In this document: piece by piece, positions 1-5,265 of the stretch
How the letters are laid out: each line of letters opens with the position of its first letter
Numbering within the stretch: the stretch's first letter is position 1
From: Filomicrobium sp.
Lineage (GTDB): Bacteria; Pseudomonadota; Alphaproteobacteria; Rhizobiales; Hyphomicrobiaceae
Length of the DNA stretch: 6,852 nt
Reading direction: 5' to 3'
Assembly: GCA_021775655.1 (NCBI GenBank)
Contig: JAJFHK010000492.1
Location: 1-6,852 of the forward strand
Translations under genes and position numbers: made by a program
The notes under the pieces: generated by a model
The model's input: only the letters and a program-made list of their open reading frames with translations
The model's database searches: none
What the model was told of the DNA's origin: nothing

Positions 1-213
1 GCGGACGCAGGTCTTGGAGAGCTTCGAGCCGTTGGCGCGCATGCAGCGCTTGACGCCGGCGCCGCCGGGTGCGTGGCCCGAGCAGTAGGAGAGGTAGTCG
101 CCCATGCAGGCGTACTTGACGGAGGAGGAAACTGCGAAGGCGCTGGAAGCTGAACCGGCGACGATTGCGACGGTGATTGCGGTGGCGATTGCTTTCTTGA
201 AGGTGTTGGTCAT
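1..213 (-). CDS. Small secreted cysteine-repeat protein, 3' end outside window
   Basis: The frame opens at ATG (213-211) and stays open for 71 codons to the window edge, so the C-terminus is missing. Residues 1-28 look like a Sec signal peptide: a short basic start with two Lys, an Ala/Ile/Val-rich core and a likely cut after SAFA. The mature part has Cys at residues 36, 44, 57 and 69 (spacing C-x7-C-x12-C-x11-C), with a Pro-Gly-Gly turn and a Leu-Ser pair before the last Cys. This resembles the short 'cysteine-rich repeat' (GLG1-like) periplasmic proteins common in rhizobia, whose function is not established. The start is supported by an AGGAG ribosome binding site at 226-222, 8 bases upstream. 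The export signal is seen in the sequence; the family assignment is from memory of the Cys spacing. Confidence 0.75.
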   Translation of the reverse strand, partial: MTNTFKKAIATAITVAIVAGSASSAFAVSSSVKYACMGDYLSYCSGHAPGGAGVKRCMRANGSKLSKTCVR

Positions 214-273
214 TGGTCCGTCTCCTGGTTCCGAGCTGTGGGTCGCGGCGTTTGCTGCCGTCCGTTTCTGAGA

Positions 274-298
274 CCAACACTTCCTGAAGTCTTGTTGG
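274..298. repeat. Imperfect inverted repeat (hairpin)
   Basis: The outer arms CCAAC (274-278) and GTTGG (294-298) are complementary. The inner arms ACTTC (279-283) and GAAGT (286-290) are also complementary around a CT centre. Three unpaired bases (CTT) lie on the 3' side between the two stems. The element sits about 60 bases upstream of the start at 213 on the minus strand, where it could be an operator or a 5'-UTR hairpin. It has no T-run, so it is not a standard terminator. Confidence 0.45.
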
Positions 299-435
299 CT
301 TGATGAACCCAATATGCGGGAACGCTCTCCGTGAGGCTGTTTCGGGCGGGACAACTAGAAAGTTTTTTGAAATGCCCGGGAGATATCAGCAGTGAAGGCT
401 GCGGACCCACTAAATACGGGGCTTTGGGGCGGTTC

Positions 436-442
436 AGGAGGT
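436..442 (+). promoter_or_regulatory. Strong ribosome binding site of the leader ORF
   Basis: AGGAGGT matches the anti-Shine-Dalgarno sequence fully and ends 4 bases before the ATG at 447. It is a better site than those of the neighbouring genes, and it is the main reason the 40-codon ORF is listed at all. Confidence 0.4.
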
Positions 443-446
443 GTTC

Positions 447-569
447 ATGCTGGGGGCACTATCTTCCCATCTGGGAAAACCTAGTTCTATACTTGTCTGC
501 CGAGTTCTGTTCTGGCGCTGTAGCGGGCGGCCTTCCGGTGGATCGGATCCTTTGGAGGTATTCTTTTGA
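447..569 (+). CDS. Possible 40-aa leader ORF overlapping the next gene's start
   Basis: ATG at 447 is preceded by a full AGGAGGT (436-442) at ideal spacing. The frame runs 40 codons to a TGA at 567-569. That stop shares the bases TTGA (566-569) with the TTG start of the next gene, the usual layout for translational coupling. The peptide has two Cys (residues 18 and 25), a short hydrophobic stretch around residues 15-23 and no recognisable domain. I see no attenuator-type run of one amino acid. It may be a leader peptide, or a chance ORF whose Shine-Dalgarno is fortuitous. The ORF and overlap are plainly in the sequence; that it is translated is inference. Confidence 0.35.
   Translation: MLGALSSHLGKPSSILVCRVLFWRCSGRPSGGSDPLEVFF
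554..558 (+). promoter_or_regulatory. Ribosome binding site that fixes the TTG start at 566
   Basis: GGAGG lies 7 bases before TTG 566. There is no ATG at the N-terminal end of this frame that would keep the whole signal peptide, so this site decides the unusual start codon. Confidence 0.6.
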
Positions 570-784
570 TACGGCGATCATTCATATTGGGTGGCGTGAT
601 GCTGGCGCTTTCGTCCGGCATTGCGACGGCCGCCGATAGCGTCGTGCAAAAGCCAACCGTTGTTGCGAATTCCTGTGCAGCCAAATGCCGTGCAGCCCAC
701 AGCAACTGCCGCGTTCAAAGACGGGGCAACCCTAGTTGTGACCGGCAGCTGCAAAAGTGCATTCGGCGATGTATGCGCCGTTAG
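566..784 (+). CDS. Secreted six-cysteine basic microprotein
   Basis: The start is TTG at 566, chosen because GGAGG (554-558) lies 7 bases upstream and the frame gives a good signal peptide: Met-Ile-Arg-Arg, a hydrophobic core to about residue 20, and a likely Ala-Thr-Ala cut site before residue 23. The 72-residue product has its six Cys at 37, 41, 48, 58, 65 and 69. The spacing, C-x3-C-x6-C-x9-C-x6-C-x3-C, is mirror-symmetric. The paired CxxxC motifs suggest two antiparallel helices pinned by disulfides, as in alpha-hairpinin-like folds. The mature part is strongly basic: 7 Arg and 1 Lys in the last 25 residues, with only one acidic residue there. It likely acts in the periplasm or outside the cell, where disulfides can form. 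I do not recognise a named family, and any antimicrobial, binding or envelope role would be a guess. The gene converges on lutC across 29 bases. Confidence 0.7.
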   Translation: MIRRSFILGGVMLALSSGIATAADSVVQKPTVVANSCAAKCRAAHSNCRVQRRGNPSCDRQLQKCIRRCMRR

Positions 785-813
785 TTGGTGGGTTTTTCAA
801 TCATTAAGCTCGC

Positions 814-1512
814 TCAAAGATCGCCGGCAAGAATCGCCAGCAGGCGTCTAGGGCCGTGCGCGCCGATGACGATTCGGCCACCGATGTCTGCGGTACGCGA
901 TGGACCTGTTATCAGGTTGAGCGTGCGTGGCATCGGATTTGCGCTTGGGCGTTCGCGCAATAGCTCGAAGGCATCTTCAAAAGTCGCAACAATTCTTGTT
1001 TTCGGTACGATGATAATGTGCGTGTCGGGCAAGTACCCCAACGTTACTGGATTGTCCGGACCTGATGCCAGCGCCATGGTGCCGGTTTCTGCGATGCCGG
1101 CGAAGGCGGCTGATAAACCAGCAGAGTCATCGGGAGCGGCTGCGCCCCTAGCGGTCTCGAATCCCTCGACGCTTGAAAAATCCAGCGATGAAAGATAGGC
1201 GTCGGCGCCGTGCCTTAAACGCAGCGGCTGGTTGTTGGCATGCAAGTATCCGGCGATGGCGGCTGGTATTTCCGTGGCCGTTGCAACTTCCGCGACTGTG
1301 GCAAGCTGGCGCTGTAATTCATCCTTGAAGCGCGCAAGGAGATCGGTGCCAGTTTCGGCAACACGTAGCGGGGCGGCGGCGCGCGGCTTTGCGGTGATCC
1401 GTTGTTCGGCGGCCGCGGTGCGGGCGTCGTCGTTTTCTGACGCGCCAAGCGAAGTACGGATTTTTGACAGTATCGATTCGCGTGCACCTGCAGGAGAGTT
1501 GGTCGGCTTCAT
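814..1512 (-). CDS. lutC: L-lactate utilization protein LutC (LUD domain)
   Basis: This 232-residue protein is the third subunit of the LutABC L-lactate oxidation system, which makes pyruvate in the cytoplasm without a flavin dehydrogenase of the LldD type. The LUD domain (LutC/YkgG family) is clear in the C-terminal half: AETGT at about 141-145, a 'PDTHIIIVP' strand near 162-170, GPSRTADI near 203-210 and GAHGP at 217-221. The N-terminal 70 residues are Ala/Arg-rich and less conserved, as is usual for LutC. The start ATG (1512) was chosen over a longer reading because it overlaps the lutB stop as ATGA and has GGGGAG just upstream. The overlap indicates translational coupling to lutB. No metal-ligand Cys cluster is present, which fits the family. 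Confidence 0.92.
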   Translation of the reverse strand: MKPTNSPAGARESILSKIRTSLGASENDDARTAAAEQRITAKPRAAAPLRVAETGTDLLARFKDELQRQLATVAEVATATEIPAAIAGYLHANNQPLRLRHGADAYLSSLDFSSVEGFETARGAAAPDDSAGLSAAFAGIAETGTMALASGPDNPVTLGYLPDTHIIIVPKTRIVATFEDAFELLRERPSANPMPRTLNLITGPSRTADIGGRIVIGAHGPRRLLAILAGDL

Positions 1513-2951
1513 TGAGTTCTCCCCGTTCGTGCTGCCTGCTTCTCTCGCGCAGCCCAAAGCTCTTGGAACGTTTTACCTTGCGGTGCTGGAAAATTCCGCC
1601 CCCCGGTCCAACCGCTAGCAAAGGGCATCCATGTGAATGCACCATGCCGACCGCTGGCAAACTTCATGGCGCGACTCATCAAGCGTGACAACGCATGATA
1701 CGCCCATGGCTGGCGCGCCAAGGTTGCCCAGGATTTCAGGGCCAGGCGCGTCACGAATGGCGTTTCGCCCTCAAGAAATTCGCGTTCGCGCCAATGGCGC
1801 ATCAGTTTGGGTAGGGGGATGTGCATCGGGCATACGGATTCGCAGCGGCCGCAGAACGTTGACGCGTTGGGCAAGTTGCCGGCTTCCTTGATGCCTATCA
1901 TTCCTGGGTTGAGAACGGCACCGATTGGACCTGGATAAACCCATCCGTAAGCATGGCCGCCGACCGCATTGTAGACAGGGCAGTGGTTCATGCACGCACC
2001 ACACCGGATGCAACGCAGGACTTCCCGGAACTCAGTACCCAATAGTTCACTTCGGCCATTGTCGAGGAGAATTACATGATACTGCTCGGGCCCGTCAGGG
2101 TCGCCGGCACGGCGTGGGCCGGTGGAGAAGGTCGTATAGGATGTGATTTCCTGCCCGGTGGCCGAGCGCGCAAGTAGGCGCAGGAGTGCGGCAGCATCGT
2201 TGAAAGTTGGCACGACCTTGTCGACCGATGTGATGACAATGTGCACTTTGGCAAGCGATTGGGTGAGGTCGCCGTTGCCTTCGTTGGTAACGATGATCGA
2301 GGAGCCTGTTTCGGCGATTAGAAAATTCGCTCCTGTGATGCCGACATCGGCGTTCAAGAACTTTTCGCGCAAGATCTGGCGAGCTTCGTCGACGAGTTCG
2401 GCCGGGTCGATGAGTCTGCGGTCTTTCGGTAGCTGGGAATGCTCGCGTCGGAAGTCGGCCTCGACCTGTCCCTGCGTCAGGTGGATTGCGGGGGCAATAA
2501 TGTGACTGGGCGTCTCATGGCGAATTTGCAAAATGTATTCGCCAAGGTCGGTCTCCACGACTTCCAGACCGGCCTTCTCAAGGTTCGCGTTGAGGCCGAT
2601 TTCCTCAGACACCATCGACTTGCCTTTTGTGACAAGTTGGGCGCCTGCCCCCTGACAGATGCGCAGGATGGCAGCGCAGGCATCGCCTCCAGTTGATGCC
2701 CAGTGGACATGACCGCCTGCCTCGGTGACCGCCTGCTCGTAGCGTTCAAGATAGATGTCCAGATGCTGGAGCGCGTGGTTGCGTAAGTCGCGGCCGTAAT
2801 CGCGCAGGTCATCGAATTCTGGCAATCGGTCACGGGCCGCCCGGCGCTGGGCCACCAAGCCTCCGGGAATGCCGGAGAGAGCTTCCTGGAGCTGGCGGTC
2901 TGCCAGAGCAGTGCGGGCGTTTGATTTGAAATCGTGGGAGGTTGGCTGCAT
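1509..2951 (-). CDS. lutB: Iron-sulfur L-lactate utilization protein LutB
   Basis: This 480-residue subunit joins a LUD domain (roughly residues 60-300, with IAETGSS near 212-218 and GPRR near 278-281), a ferredoxin-like segment and a C-terminal DUF3390-type tail ending in Trp-rich sequence. The first cluster motif is Cys 314, 317, 320 and 324 followed by Pro. The second has Cys 367, 370 and 374 followed by Pro, with Ser in place of a first Cys; I recall the same arrangement in Bacillus LutB. It is expected to relay electrons from lactate oxidation through two [4Fe-4S] centres. The ATG at 2951 was chosen because the protein then starts as homologs do (Met-Gln-Pro-Thr-Ser-His). However, no good ribosome binding site precedes it, and a GTG at 2972 in the same frame is the alternative. 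The stop overlaps lutC, and lutA ends 101 bases upstream. Confidence 0.92.
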   Translation of the reverse strand: MQPTSHDFKSNARTALADRQLQEALSGIPGGLVAQRRAARDRLPEFDDLRDYGRDLRNHALQHLDIYLERYEQAVTEAGGHVHWASTGGDACAAILRICQGAGAQLVTKGKSMVSEEIGLNANLEKAGLEVVETDLGEYILQIRHETPSHIIAPAIHLTQGQVEADFRREHSQLPKDRRLIDPAELVDEARQILREKFLNADVGITGANFLIAETGSSIIVTNEGNGDLTQSLAKVHIVITSVDKVVPTFNDAAALLRLLARSATGQEITSYTTFSTGPRRAGDPDGPEQYHVILLDNGRSELLGTEFREVLRCIRCGACMNHCPVYNAVGGHAYGWVYPGPIGAVLNPGMIGIKEAGNLPNASTFCGRCESVCPMHIPLPKLMRHWREREFLEGETPFVTRLALKSWATLARQPWAYHALSRLMSRAMKFASGRHGAFTWMPFASGWTGGRNFPAPQGKTFQELWAAREKQAARTGRTQ

Positions 2952-3052
2952 GAGATTAAGCTGGCCCAGCACCTGACTGGCTGCAAGGTCAATCTTTCTG
3001 TCTGCTGTTGGTACTTCGTCGCTGTTATCCGCCGTTCAGCAAGCCGTATGCG
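2952..3052 (-). other. lutA-lutB intercistronic gap
   Basis: The 101 bases between the lutA stop and the chosen lutB start are long for this operon, given the 4-base overlap of lutB and lutC. The lutB frame stays open upstream as far as a TGA about 90 bases before the ATG, and its only conventional start codon there is GTG 2972. I see no strong hairpin, promoter or ribosome binding site in the gap. Confidence 0.5.
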
Positions 3053-3835
3053 TTAGCGCTTGTCGTCTGAGCTCGCGATCGGAGGATCGTCGAGTTCGCC
3101 AGCGAGGATTTCGGCGACGTGCCGACAGGCGATTTTGCTTTCCTGGCGGCTGAGCTTCCCGGCCATATTCATCAAGCAGCCAAGATCCCCAGCCAGGATA
3201 ATGTCGGCGTCTGCTGCGGCGATGTTAGCGGTTTTTTTCTCGACCATGGCGTTGGAGATGTCAGGGAACTTGACTGAGAAGGCGCCACCGAAGCCGCAAC
3301 AGATTTCACAATCGTCCATCTCCTTCAGTTCCAGGCCCGGAATCGATTTCAACAATGTCCGAGGCTGTGACTTGATCGTCAGTTCGCGCAAGCCCGAGCA
3401 ACTGTCGTGATAGGTGACGGTGCCGCTGAAAGCTCCGGGCACGTCGCTAAGTCCGCGGACATCGACGAGAAACGAAACGAGTTCATGGACCCGTGCGGCA
3501 AATGCGCTTGCACGGGCGTGGTCGTCCGAGCCCTCGTCCATCAAGCGGGGATAGTGCGCCTTTAACATGCCGGCACATGATCCCGAAGGCGCAACGACAT
3601 AATCGCAGCCTTCGAATGCCGCGATCGTTTGCAGGGCAAGTGCCTTGGCATCGGCGCGATCGCCGGAATTGTAGGCGGGTTGTCCGCAGCACGTCTGGGC
3701 ATGCGGTACGACAACTTCACAGTCGGCGTATTCGATTAGTCGCGCGGCTGCCATCCCGACCGAGGGCCGGAACATGTCGACGAGGCATGTCGCAAACAAA
3801 CCAACACGGGGCCGTTTAGTTGCAGGGTCGCTCAT
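3053..3835 (-). CDS. lutA: L-lactate utilization protein LutA (CCG-domain iron-sulfur protein)
   Basis: This 260-residue protein is the first subunit of LutABC. It carries two cysteine-rich CCG domains (PF02754 type), the same kind found in GlcF, GlpC and HdrB. The first domain has Cys 17, Cys-Cys-Gly at 49-51 and Cys 87. The second has Cys 146 (in HDSC), Cys-Cys-Gly-Phe-Gly-Gly at 179-184 and Cys 220 (in DLGC). These eight Cys are placed to bind iron-sulfur clusters. There is no membrane segment, so it should be cytoplasmic or loosely membrane-associated. The length is close to the usual 240-260 residues. AGGA at 3844-3841 lies 5 bases before the ATG. It leads the lutABC transcript. No regulator or permease gene adjoins it, unlike Bacillus, where lutR and lutP act on the system. 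Confidence 0.93.
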   Translation of the reverse strand: MSDPATKRPRVGLFATCLVDMFRPSVGMAAARLIEYADCEVVVPHAQTCCGQPAYNSGDRADAKALALQTIAAFEGCDYVVAPSGSCAGMLKAHYPRLMDEGSDDHARASAFAARVHELVSFLVDVRGLSDVPGAFSGTVTYHDSCSGLRELTIKSQPRTLLKSIPGLELKEMDDCEICCGFGGAFSVKFPDISNAMVEKKTANIAAADADIILAGDLGCLMNMAGKLSRQESKIACRHVAEILAGELDDPPIASSDDKR

Positions 3836-4208
3836 CTGTTTCCTAAGGCTGGTTATGGTTTGATTGGGTGGAGTGGGCCTTCGTTCCGCTACGAGGGTGT
3901 GAACCTACGCCGCTGGAGGCCCTCCCTCAAGGCATGCAGCAGTTGCGGATGGACCTGGGGTGTATTCAGCTTATTGCCGGATAGCTGCTGCGGGGAGCCA
4001 ATGCGGTGGTGCGACCAGCCACGGGGAGCGATGGATTTGCACGCAAAATGCGCCGCGGCAGAACGATTCCATCTAGGTCAGACAGAGTCTTGGCGCTGGC
4101 TGAGGACGACATGCTAACCATGAATACGGGGACTCGTTGCTCGCATGTGATAAGCAACCGTACGCAAGAGTGCGCCCGCAAACATTCTCGAACAGGAAAG
4201 TATTCGCC
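3836..4208. other. Divergent intergenic region between lutA and the SHOCT-protein gene
   Basis: These 373 bases hold the promoters of both divergent genes, but I could not identify a confident -35/-10 pair. Visible structures are a GGAGG-C-CCTCC palindrome (3915-3925), a 7-base inverted pair GCAGCAG/CTGCTGC (3936-3942 and 3985-3991) and the GTTGCT/AGCAAC dyad at 4136-4158. An 85-codon plus-strand frame at 3860-4117 has no ribosome binding site or recognisable sequence and is not called as a gene. No GntR-type (LldR/LutR-like) operator was found. Confidence 0.6.
4136..4158. promoter_or_regulatory. Interrupted dyad with LysR-type T-N11-A spacing
   Basis: GTTGCT (4136-4141) and AGCAAC (4153-4158) are perfect complements separated by 11 bases, so the inner pair reads T-N11-A, the spacing of LysR-type regulator boxes. 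The element ends 50 bases before the ATG at 4209 and lies 300 bases upstream of lutA. A 6+6 dyad is expected by chance about once in a region this size when several spacings are allowed, so the call is tentative. Confidence 0.3.
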
Positions 4209-5054
4209 ATGCCGCAGTTGTCTCCAGCAGGCACGCAACTCGTACAGGAGCTTTCTAGCCGTTTCGGCGTTTCGACCGATGCCGTCACGCACATGTTGCT
4301 CGCGGTCCACCACGGCAACGGCTCGATGGCTCAATTCAATCATCCCGAGTTCGGCGGATCCGGTCAATGGATGTGGGGTGGCATGACGATGGTAAGCGAC
4401 CTTTTCAACCATCAGCTGAAGTCACTGGTCGACGGTCTGTGTAACGATCTTTCGAATGCTCTGGCGAGCCATCAGAGCGTGCCATTCAGCGGCTCGTTTC
4501 AGTCGCAGAGCCAAAGCGGGTCCGGCTCACAGGCTCAAGGCGCGGGACAAATTGCCGGGCGGAACAGCCTGTTTGTCCCGGACCCGCAATCCGAGTGGTG
4601 GCCCAAGCATCTCGGCAGGCCGAGCGCGATCGGTTCGCAGAACAACGTCCGCTATGCCTATTTCGCCGATGGCCGGCGCCTGGCCGTGTCCACCGGAGGC
4701 CCAGCCTGGGTTTACGACACCCAAGACCATCAAATCGGTGGCTTTGGCCAGCAGCAGGGCGGCGGATCGTCAATCACCTTCACCAGCCAGTACGGAACGG
4801 TGAATCTTTCTTCGTTGCCGGTTGTCTGGCGTGATGGAGCGACTGTCCAGAACCGACCGTCCCAGGCGCCCGTTTTTGTGGCGACCGGGGCTGCCGCTGC
4901 GCAACCGGTGACGCAGCCGGCAAGCTCGTCGCCTCCAGAGCGGGCTGAAGATGCAATCGCCCTGCTGGAGAAGCTTGGGCAACTCAAGGAAAAAGACTAC
5001 ATCACCGAGGAAGAATATCAGGCCAAGAAAAGCGATATCCTCAATCGTATTTGA
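4209..5054 (+). CDS. SHOCT domain-containing protein of unknown function
   Basis: The product has 281 residues. The last 34 (about 248-281) form a SHOCT domain: a short two-helix module with Leu-Glu-Lys-Leu, Tyr-Ile-Thr-Glu-Glu-Glu-Tyr and a final Leu-Asn-Arg-Ile. SHOCT modules often end proteins and are thought to aid oligomerisation. Residues 1-90 are helical in character with a Trp/Met/Gly-rich patch (50-61). A Ser/Gln/Gly linker follows (94-117). A compact middle domain (118-205) contains EWWPKHLG, YAYFADGRRLAV and GPAWVYD, and a Pro/Ala-rich linker leads to SHOCT. No signal peptide or membrane helix is evident, so it is probably cytoplasmic. ATG 4209 was preferred to an upstream in-frame TTG at 4137 because AGGA (4194-4197) precedes it and the extra residues look non-coding. 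Proteins of this build occur widely in rhizobia; I know of no assigned function. Confidence 0.85.
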   Translation: MPQLSPAGTQLVQELSSRFGVSTDAVTHMLLAVHHGNGSMAQFNHPEFGGSGQWMWGGMTMVSDLFNHQLKSLVDGLCNDLSNALASHQSVPFSGSFQSQSQSGSGSQAQGAGQIAGRNSLFVPDPQSEWWPKHLGRPSAIGSQNNVRYAYFADGRRLAVSTGGPAWVYDTQDHQIGGFGQQQGGGSSITFTSQYGTVNLSSLPVVWRDGATVQNRPSQAPVFVATGAAAAQPVTQPASSSPPERAEDAIALLEKLGQLKEKDYITEEEYQAKKSDILNRI

Positions 5055-5059
5055 GCTGA

Positions 5060-5075
5060 GGCCGGGAACCCGGTC
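5060..5075 (+). terminator. GC-rich hairpin just after the SHOCT gene
   Basis: GGCCGGG and CCCGGTC pair (one G-T wobble) across an AA centre, starting 6 bases after the stop codon. No T-run follows, so it would be a weak or Rho-assisted terminator at best. Confidence 0.3.
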
Positions 5076-5094
5076 GACTCCGCATTCCTGGTCA

Positions 5095-5121
5095 GGGCCG
5101 GGTCAAGACGCGACTTGGCCC
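5095..5121. terminator. Bulged hairpin in the convergent spacer
   Basis: GGGC plus CAAG (5095-5107, with a 5-base bulge) pairs with CTTGGCCC (5114-5121) around the loop ACGCGA. It lies between two convergent genes and could help end transcription from either side, but there is no T-run. Confidence 0.25.
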
Positions 5122-5222
5122 TAGGCGCGCGAAATTCTAGAGCCTGTCTGACCTCGCTGGAAGAAATTCTGTTTCTCAAGTGGCGTGTCGTACCCAGCAG
5201 GAGGGCGGTGTCATGCCGGAGG

Positions 5223-5238
5223 CGTGCTTTCCAGCACG
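5223..5238 (-). terminator. Hairpin downstream of phaZ
   Basis: CGTGCT (5223-5228) and AGCACG (5233-5238) form a perfect 6-base stem with a 4-base loop, 27 bases past the phaZ stop. It lacks a T-run on the phaZ strand, so the terminator call is tentative. Confidence 0.3.
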
Positions 5239-5265
5239 ACGCGTAGCAATGCTTCGGGCAGCCCG

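Larger units (their letters stand above)
214..565. other. Divergent intergenic region between two small secreted-protein genes
   Basis: These 352 bases separate the divergent starts at 213 and 566. They hold an imperfect hairpin at 274-298, a run of six T at 363-368, and a 40-codon ORF at 447-569 with a strong ribosome binding site. Promoters for both genes should lie here, but I could not find a convincing -35/-10 pair on either strand. A GGAAC at 319-323 followed by a GTTT after 15 bases on the plus strand falls short of the EcfG-type stress promoter spacing, so I do not call it. Confidence 0.6.

Noticed and set aside
319..341. GGAAC followed by a GTTT, resembling an EcfG stress promoter
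   Set aside because: The spacing is 15 bases rather than 16-17 and the -10 part is a poor match.
331..639. 102-codon plus-strand ORF spanning the leader ORF and the start of the Cys-rich gene
   Set aside because: It starts at GTG without a ribosome binding site, and it conflicts with the 566 frame, which has a signal peptide, a GGAGG site and ordered Cys spacing.
785..1198. 137-codon plus-strand ORF
   Set aside because: It is antisense to lutC, whose LUD motifs are unmistakable; the low-stop antisense frame is a by-product of high GC content.
1509..2951. Apparent missing first Cys in the second iron-sulfur motif of LutB (Ser-Thr-Phe-Cys)
   Set aside because: I recall other LutB proteins also having Ser there, so it looks like a family trait rather than a defect.
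3860..4117. 85-codon plus-strand ORF with several Cys and Trp in the lutA upstream spacer
   Set aside because: It starts at TTG without a Shine-Dalgarno, has no signal peptide or domain, and its Cys show no ordered spacing.
3966..4412. 148-codon minus-strand ORF across the lutA/SHOCT spacer
   Set aside because: It overlaps the N-terminal part of the SHOCT gene on the opposite strand, and its sequence has no recognisable motif.
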